This document shows positions 58,001-64,000 of a stretch of 64,000 nucleotides of DNA, piece after piece. Source of the stretch: Sorghum bicolor. Taxonomy: Eukaryota > Streptophyta > Magnoliopsida > Poales > Poaceae. The DNA lies in the NCBI RefSeq assembly GCF_000003195.3, contig NC_012879.2:40802338-40866337 (forward strand), in the 5' to 3' direction. Under the pieces are notes generated by a model. It was not told where the DNA came from. It ran no database searches and was given only the letters and a program-made list of their open reading frames with translations. Every line of letters begins with the position of its first letter. Position 1 is the stretch's first letter. The position numbers were made by a program, and so were the translations under genes.

Positions 58001-59532
58001 ACATCGGCACGGGAGCGGTGGGGGGACGACTCCCTCTGCTGCCTCTCAAGAGACCCGCCTGGTCCCTGCATTGGCGCTTCCGTCCACGGGATATCAGCGT
58101 CGGCTCGAGGCGGACCCTCGAGGAGCCTGTCGAGGCGAGACGCCATCCCCTCGAAATCGTCGCTATCGTCGTCGCCGTCGCCACCGTCGTCCTCACTGGG
58201 GGATTCTTCTTCAGGCTCCCCCCTTTGCCTGGACTTGGCTCGACGCGCCTCTAACAATTGGTGATCAAGATTCTTCTTCTTCTTCTCTTTCTTTTCTGAG
58301 TCCTTTGCAGACTTCTGCTTTTCTGCAGATTGGCACCGCTTGTCATGATCGACCCCGTCCTCCTTTACTGGAGGCCTCGAGGACCGAACGTCGATCGGTC
58401 CCTACGAGAGCAAGGACAGGCTTAAAAAGGGGATCGAAGGAAATCCGAAATCAAAGCCCTTGTCATGATCGACCCCGTCCTCCTTTACTGGAGGCCTCGA
58501 GGACCGAACGTCGATCGGTCCCTACGAGAGCAAGGACAGGCTTAAAAAGGGGATCGAAGGAAATCCGAAATCAAAGCCATACGCAAGGAAAGAACTTACC
58601 AGGTCGATTGAGCCCACGTCAGGCCTCATGGGGAAGCCGTTGACGTGCTCCAGCTGGAAGTAGCCGGCGACGGCCGCCCTGACCCGGGTCGCGACCTCGT
58701 CGTCCGCCGAAGCCTCGTTGGACATCCGGCACGCCTCGAGGTCCTGGGACGAAACGCCGGGACCCAACTCATCCATCCTCAGCGACCGAGACATCAACGG
58801 GAGAATCCTCCGATGATGGACGGCCAAGAGGACGAGAGCGGCGGACAGACCCTCCACACGTAGTTTCTTCAAGGCGTCGAGGAGGGGGTCAAGCCGCGAC
58901 TGATGAACTTGGACGATGCCGTACGTCCAGTTCTCCGGGCGTTCCGTGATCAGGTGGCCGGTGTAGGCAGGGAGGAGACCATCGTCATTCCCCAGGTAGA
59001 ACCACTGGGAGTCCCATCCGGCGTGGTTCGATGACAATCCCACCGGGATGTACTCGCGTGGCCTCTCCGTCTTCCCCGTCTTCAGCACAAGGTTGAGGCA
59101 TCCCACCCGAACAGGTTTCCTCACGCCTATGGTCCCGGTGGGGGCGTTGAAGAGCTCGCCCCTATAGAGGTGGAGCCATAGGTCCCAGTGGGGCATCATC
59201 CCCAAATAGCCCTCACACACCGTGGCAAAGATCACCGCGACGGTGATGGCATTTGTGGAAAAGTGCTGGAGCTCCACCCCGTAATGGTGGCAGAATGCCC
59301 GCATGAAGCGGCTCGGAGGAGCGCCCGGGCCGTGGCGGTGAAACTTGGCGAAAGAGACCACATAGCCCGTGGGTGGCATGGGCTCCCGGTGGTCCACCTC
59401 CGGCGCAATCCACTCCGGCCGCGACGATGATGTGCGGGGGCGCAGAAGTCCCTCCCTCTCAAGCTCCAGCAACCGGCGCTCCGTCGTCGACGACGAGCGC
59501 CAGTCGTCGGCGGCGACAAGCCTCACAGGCAT
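55033..59532 (-). pseudogene. Spliced antisense gene of Tat element C (PF04195-like N-domain, coiled-coil C-half)
   Basis: Minus-strand ATG 59532 (MPVRLVAADDWRSSSTTERR). Exon 1, 59532-58600 (311 codons, open), resembles the 'putative gypsy-type transposon' domain (PF04195): GYVVSFAKFHRHG, FATVCEGYLGMMPHWDLWLH, WFYLGNDDG. In-frame exons follow: 58401-57713 (Lys-rich then acidic) and 57630-57554, each with GT-AG borders. Further exons start at 57463. The Gln-rich middle (57250-56900) has several in-frame stops. A coiled-coil exon (to about 55588, LVESQEKLLKAYEDLLALEE) and a last exon (55511-55033, ending GEDGEGRDAD) close the gene. The introns lie antisense to the element's genomic RNA and so survive retrotransposition. 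Function unknown. The mid-gene stops make the full protein unlikely in this copy. Confidence 0.8.
58339..58578. repeat. Perfect 120-bp tandem duplication across an intron-exon border
   Basis: 58339-58458 and 58459-58578 look identical base for base. Each copy holds the end of intron 1 and the start of exon 2 of the antisense gene, so two splice acceptors exist (exon starts 58521 and 58401, minus strand). Use of the first reads into a stop; use of the second keeps the frame. Confidence 0.93.
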
Positions 59533-59656
59533 CTTTGAGTGGAAGGAAGGCGGGTTCGCTGCTACTCGAGGGTGCGCACGTGCGTGAGATGGCAAGGGAG
59601 CTAAGGCAAGAATGGAGGCACAAGGCAGAAGGGAGAACGGTGGCAAGGCCACGGGA

Positions 59657-59664
59657 TATTTATA
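59657..59664 (-). promoter_or_regulatory. TATA box of the antisense gene in element C
   Basis: Minus-strand TATAAATATCCCG, about 125 bp before ATG 59532. It matches F (41778) and resembles G (24564). Confidence 0.8.
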
Positions 59665-60446
59665 GACGGCGACCTACCAACGGACAGATCCAATAGACAC
59701 GGTAACTCCCCCCATAAATGCGCCGCCTAACGGTCTTATTCCTCCTCACAGATGGGCTGCTACAAATTCTACGCCGATACAGTACCGCAACGACTCCGGC
59801 CTAAAAAGACGCGCCCAACGGGCAAAAAGGTGAACCGCCGTGGCCTCTTCCTTCCCTTGTAAGCCAAGGTACGTACCTATGAGAGTCTCGAGAGGTCGCA
59901 GGCTGACCCGCCGAAAGGGTTCGACAGTCGATCTCGAGCACCAGAGTCAGGGATGCCCGGCGAGTGGTCGAAAATCGAGGCCCACCTCGAGAACTCGCTG
60001 GGGATGTCTAAGGCAGGGTTGACACGGTCGAGAGGAATGCCCCCGAAGGGAGGCAACGAGCCACTGGACTCTATCGAACGAGACAAGCATCCCCGACCAC
60101 GTCGACCCCGCTTTATGAGAACGCCTCCATGCTACAGCTGACCCCCTCGAAAGGGGCACAGGTTCTCACTTGGATTACCCGTTAGGAGCTCAATCTGGGG
60201 TGGATGACGCTCGCTCTATCGAGAGTACGTCAAAGCCCCTGCGCAAACGAACCAATCGGAACCTTCCACCACAGGTGTCGACAGCGTTTCTACACATTAG
60301 GCAATATAACCCTCAAAGGAGTCAAAAACTCCTCCAAGGGCTTGGGGGCTACCCCCGCGGGGTCGCTCGCGCGCCCCATGGAACCTCAATCATAAAATAT
60401 AGCCTCCACTCGAGCCCCAGCGCTCAAATAGAGACTCGGGGGCTAC
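59665..60446 (+). other. Spacer upstream of the antisense gene and PPT of element C
   Basis: Non-coding, TCGAG-rich; it probably includes upstream promoter sequence for the antisense gene. It ends with the polypurine tract GACTCGGGGGCTAC (60433-60446) at the 3' LTR. Collinear with 40979-41777 (inverted). Confidence 0.75.
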
Positions 60447-61508
60447 TATCGAGGATATCGGTAAGGGGTACCCCAACTGATGTCCATGTCGGGATTATTC
60501 ATACACAATTCGAGGCCTCCTACTCAACGCTCTACCCAGTCACGCGTACAGACATCGATGACCGCAGCCTCGAAGACAGAAAAGGCATCGAGCAAATCGA
60601 TCAGGGTTCGAGCGTCAGCTACCGTCGAATACGGAAACAGGCTCGAGTGAATCGGAAGGCGTCGAGCGCAAGGACGCCGCCCGCCGCCTGACGCGGGCAC
60701 GAGAACCAGGGCATTTAATGCGCCTGTCATGTTCTCACCTAACATGCCAGTCACAGGAAGCGTGATAGGGAACAGGCACCTGTCCCGTCATTCTTTTTGC
60801 AGCCTTCCCCACCAAGCAATCTAGAGCGTGTCAGGACGCAGGAAGCGGGGTCGGAACGTCTAATCAAGACCTCCTCGAAACAGCCAAGGTCAGCGCTCTA
60901 GCAAGCAGGGCGTTACACGACATCCGACCCTCGACCAGATAGGTTTCCTTCCTGGGGAAGGGTTGGGCGTCGAAAGACAACACTACAACTACTCCGACGT
61001 ATCTGCCGCCATGACGTACAGGCATGCGGCAAATAAACCAGCCCAAGACGGCGCACAGAGCAGGATATAGGGGCATGCGTAATCATCAACAAGCTACCAG
61101 GATGGGACGGCTCGAGACCACGCCGGTACGGAGGCCTCGAGTAGGTCAGCGCGCCATACCTCTATCGACCCCTACTCTGACGCCTATACTTGTACCCTAG
61201 GCTTCTCCTTGGAGCTATAAAAGGGGAGGCCGGGTAAGAGATACATCACGACATGATACAACACAATACCCAAGCCATACGCAGTAGTACAAGCTCACTC
61301 CATCTTACTTCATACCACACTTGTATTCACCCCTGTACAAGCACTTAGGTGCAGAATAATACAAACTCTCCCCCCCCGCTGGACGTAGGGCCTTCTCTTG
61401 CCCGAACCAGGATAAATCTTTGTGTCTTTTTGCATCACCATCTAGAAAAGGGAGCACGCATACAGATTTACTGGTTGGTGTGACCCCCCGGGGGAAAAAA
61501 CACCGACA
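60447..61508 (+). repeat. 3' LTR of element C
   Basis: 1,062 bp. The first dinucleotide is TA instead of TG, and it ends AACACCGACA. TATA at 61216-61222. It matches the 5' LTR apart from scattered, mostly transition differences. Confidence 0.95.
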
Positions 61509-61513
61509 AGGTT
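61509..61513. other. Target-site duplication of element C, right copy
   Basis: AGGTT, identical to 46967-46971. Confidence 0.93.
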
Positions 61514-62341
61514 ACTTTACGCGGCTAGAATGAAAATAAAAGTTGCGCCTATGCAAGAAATTGTAAGGCATTGGTTAGATATAATCAAGACAACCACCCC
61601 TATCTCTTTGACTTCACTCATAACAGGTGTGGCCACGGCCATTGGTGCGTTGGAAGGGCAAGATCTCGATTATATTCAAATTCCACGCACCATGATTAAT
61701 GAAACTTATCTTATCCAAGGTCACCATTTGAAAAGAGATAATGCGGGCGGTCTTGTGTTTTATTTCCCAGGGTATAAAAACGTAATCCGGTTACCTAAAC
61801 CGGGTCTACGCTTGTATAACTCTGGGAGACTAACCTTTGATCTGCAGACAGCTGAAACTGCGCGAAGGCGTAGTGTTTCTGGTAGGGACATCAGCGGATC
61901 CAGCTCCCAGCCACCACCCTCCTATACACAGCCGATCTACCAGTCGGGGTGGGACACACCCAGGCCGACACAAGGTGTTAGGGGTGGGCTAAGGCGGATT
62001 CCAGTGCTTGGGAACAACAATCGCACTGGAGGGCCGAATCACCAGAAGAACATCCTTCAGCCTCCACAGTAGGCCGAACCAACTTGGAGCGCCTCCAAGC
62101 TAAGCTTGGGGGACTGGTGGTGCGCACGGATGAGATCTAGGATACTCTCCAACAACACATCCAAACCACCGATTCGCACCGCCAGCAGGCCGTGGAGTGG
62201 CACCAGCAAGGGTTGCTATGGCAACAGCAACAACAGGCCTGGCACCAGCAGCAGCAAGAAGAAATGCAAGCTCGCCAAGATCAGCTGCTGAAATAGTCCC
62301 AAGACTTCTGGCGGTACATGGGGTACAACCCCGATCAGTAG
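61509..62341 (+). pseudogene. Accessory ORF2 of element D, 3' part
   Basis: It continues the 46238-46971 frame: MKIKVAPMQEIVRHWLDIIK, LVFYFPGYKNVIRLPKPG (probably the end of the folded domain), a Ser/Pro/Gly-rich linker and TAG at 62070-62072. A Gln-rich coiled-coil-like tail (WQQQQQAWHQQQQEEMQARQ) follows in another frame to about 62341 with further stops. The tail corresponds in position to the K fragment at 1-327. Family assignment as for the 5' part. Confidence 0.65.
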
Positions 62342-62924
62342 GCCAGAAGCTAGCTTGGGGGAGGACCCCCAATCCCGAGGTTATCTGCATTGCATATTTA
62401 TTTTCATGCATCCTTAATTTTAAATTAGCATGTTTACTATATGAAATTTCCATTAGTTAAATTCATGTTTTAATTATTGCATATAAAAAAATAAAAAAAA
62501 AATAAAAAATGCTAAAAATACAAAAATATAATTCCACTCTTATATGTGATGTAAGATATATGCTTCTTCCTTGTTGAAATGATGAATAGTTTCTCTATCG
62601 TAATTTCTTTCCAGTATCTAGTTTCAACCTTGAATTCTCCAAATTAATAAAATGATTAAATGCGTGGGTTGCAAAATGCTCTATCTAAAGTCTAAAGTAA
62701 TTAATGGATATATTTGTCATGATCTGAGCTGCTAGTATCCTGTTCTAAACAACGCTAGAGTTCTGGAGTTTTTACAAAAATAAAATAATCACATTGAGTT
62801 AGATTAAGCTTTGTTGACCCTTTGAGAGGTTGTCATACCATTGAAAACAGAAATATTTCATTATGTTATCATCTCAAAAGTTTGTTAGAAGGCATATGGC
62901 TATGAAAAAGAAAAAAAAAGCATC

Positions 62925-63049
62925 CGAGGAAATAAAAAAGGACATGTGTCCGAAACCTCAAAAAGAAAAAAGATCACAAGGAAATAAAAAGGGACATGTG
63001 TCCGGAACCTCGAAAAAAAAACAAAAATAAAAAAAATGGGCAAGTGCCC
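62925..63049 (+). other. Conserved 3' UTR hairpin module (element D, three copies)
   Basis: Copy 1: CGAGG (62925) ... GGACATGTGTCC ... CCTCA (62955-62959). Copy 2: CAAGG (62977) ... GGACATGTGTCC ... CCTCG (63008-63012). Copy 3: GGGCAAGTGCCC (63038-63049). Compared with other elements the outer-stem hairpin is duplicated. Confidence 0.75.
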
Positions 63050-63417
63050 AATAGTAGAATTAGCCACATAGCCATGTGTCTCTAATAGACAAAAAGAGAA
63101 TGATGGAAAAGAAAAAGTTTTCAAAAATTCAATGGTATGATTAACTTTCTCTTTGGATCCATTGTTTAATTTGACAAATAAATGTGCTAAGTTTTGAAAA
63201 TCAAAAACTCTGGAACAAAGGTGAAGTAAAGAACTAGGGATATAGCACTCGATCTGATCAAATCCATCCTGCAAATGCTTAAGGACCCAAGGTATGAGCA
63301 ACAAGCCCCATGACATATCTGTTCAAAATTCAAAGGTGAATTCTTGTTTGAAGGTATGTACTGGATAGAAGTGAAAATATTGTAGCAACTCCTGATCAAC
63401 AACCAAGATCTTAGATT

Positions 63418-63456
63418 CTTGCTCGAGGACGAGCAAGGGGTAAGCTTGGGGGAGTT
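63418..63456 (+). promoter_or_regulatory. Pre-PPT hairpin and polypurine tract of element D
   Basis: A perfect 8-bp stem CTTGCTCG-AGGA-CGAGCAAG (63418-63437), then AAGCTTGGGGGAGTTT directly before the LTR. Confidence 0.85.
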
Positions 63457-64000
63457 TGTTGGCAGTTCTTAATGACATATTTACCCCGCCAACATAGTCC
63501 ATGCAAAGGAAGACAAGCATGTATTTTACTCACATATACTTATTAAATGCTTACCAAGTTCCACATGTAGTGCAAGTTGTGTTTTGCAGATCATATACAG
63601 GCATACAGGTGGAAAGCAAATAAAAAGGCGCAATCCGACACGTCAAAAAATGCGCAAATAAACAAGTACCCAAAAGCCCAATATAGAAGTGCATCAATTT
63701 GTAGGTGGATCTGGACTTAGGGGCCCGAGAGGAAGGCAACGGGCTTTGGGCCGGGGCCAGCGGGGCCCACTAGGGGGCGGCCGCCCCCTAGGGTCGGCCA
63801 ACCCTGACCCAGCCCATCTCGGCACCGCCTTTCGCAGAGGCGGTGCTGAGCCTATCCTCCCGCAGTACCCGCGTGCAAATTTTAGTTTACACCCTGGGGA
63901 ACCGACCTTCCCCACCTATTTTAGGAGGGGGAGAGGGAGGCTCCATGCATCTCATCACATTCACAATCAACACTCCACCTTCAAGGCACTTGGGCACTAC
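63457..64000 (+). repeat. 3' LTR of element D, cut by the window end
   Basis: It matches 42141-42684 closely: TGTTGGCAGTTC start, GC-rich block near 63764-63800, hairpin GCACCGCCT/AGGCGGTGC. The few visible differences are mostly transitions. Confidence 0.93.

Larger units (their letters stand above)
46972..61508 (+). mobile_element. Element C: full-length Tat-type Ty3 element with an antisense gene
   Basis: A 14.5-kb element with LTRs 46972-48031 and 60447-61508 and a perfect AGGTT duplication. Internal order: Tat primer site, gag, protease, RT, two RNase H domains, integrase, then a multi-exon gene on the minus strand (59532-55033), spacer and PPT. The additional archaeal-type RNase H and the antisense gene are hallmarks of Tat elements. 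The LTRs differ at scattered, mostly transition sites. Stops, one frameshift and an altered RT active site make it non-autonomous now. Confidence 0.93.
62342..63456 (+). other. 3' UTR of element D
   Basis: AT-rich, non-coding; A-rich runs near 62486 and 63013. It holds three hairpins (62925-63049), the pre-PPT hairpin (63418-63437) and the PPT. An early AAGCTTGGGGG-like word (GCTAGCTTGGGGGAGGACC, about 62350) resembles the PPT but is not next to an LTR. Confidence 0.75.
42141..64000 (+). mobile_element. Element D: Athila-like gag plus accessory-ORF element, interrupted by C; continues past the window
   Basis: Order: 5' LTR (42141-44153), very short leader, gag (44244-45609), an internal promoter-like block (45849-46065), accessory ORF2 (46238-46971 and 61509-62341), 3' UTR with three hairpins, PPT and the first 544 bp of the 3' LTR (63457-64000). 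No protease, RT, RNase H or integrase is found between gag and ORF2, so it is a non-autonomous element. It is inserted in the antisense gene of F and is itself split by C. Confidence 0.88.

Overview
The window is plant nuclear DNA made, as far as I can see, entirely of nested LTR retrotransposons. No host gene, rRNA, tRNA gene or CRISPR array was recognised. The protein families (Tekay-type chromovirus, Tat-type Ty3 elements with antisense genes, Athila-like elements), the long LTRs and the GC-rich coding style suggest a large, repeat-rich grass genome. I cannot name the species. Element letters A-K are mine.

Left half (1-24147). K (1-2774, +) is the 3' end of an Athila-like element: the tail of its accessory ORF, a 3' UTR and a truncated LTR. 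It is joined through a filler-like junction to B (2801-17556, -), a Tekay/Del-type chromovirus with a gag-pol reading frame ending in a chromodomain, broken only by in-frame stops. B is split by A (4190-9098, +; perfect AGCAT target-site duplication), an Athila-like element stripped of all coding sequence. B itself sits in I (17557-21383, +), the 3' part of another Athila-like element. I abuts an LTR fragment J (21384-21657, -) with a 36-bp minisatellite, then a related LTR H (21658-22701, -), then the gag start of a Tat element whose LTR (23155-24147, -) also serves as 3' LTR of the next element, G.

Middle (23155-39919). G (-) is a Tat-type element with protease, RT, archaeal-type RNase H and integrase. 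Downstream of pol it carries a multi-exon gene on the opposite strand, with its own TATA box and a plant-mobile-domain-like protein. E (25685-33148, -) is inserted in that gene. E is an Athila-like element that keeps only two retropepsin-like domains and a long non-coding leader.

Right half (39920-64000). F (39920-42140, -), a Tat element, is inserted in G's gag and shows its 3' LTR and the start of its antisense gene. D (42141 to beyond the window, +), an Athila-like gag plus accessory-ORF element without pol, is inserted in F's antisense gene. C (46972-61508, +; perfect AGGTT duplication), a full-length Tat element of the same family as F, is inserted in D's accessory ORF. C has gag, pol and a spliced antisense gene of the 'putative gypsy-type transposon' (PF04195-like) family. 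Insertion order is therefore G > F > D > C, with E also in G.

The strongest undescribed-looking signals are structural. (1) A 3' UTR hairpin module recurs with compensatory changes in five Athila-like elements. (2) A CTCG-RGGA-CGAG-type hairpin lies just upstream of the polypurine tract in both Athila-like and Tekay elements. (3) LTR 3' ends appear to have grown by capturing primer-binding-site modules. (4) D has an internal promoter that reuses its own LTR enhancer block. (5) Antisense genes in three Tat elements each have a TATA box about 70-137 bp before the ATG. Identities to named families come from motif recognition by eye; no database search was run.
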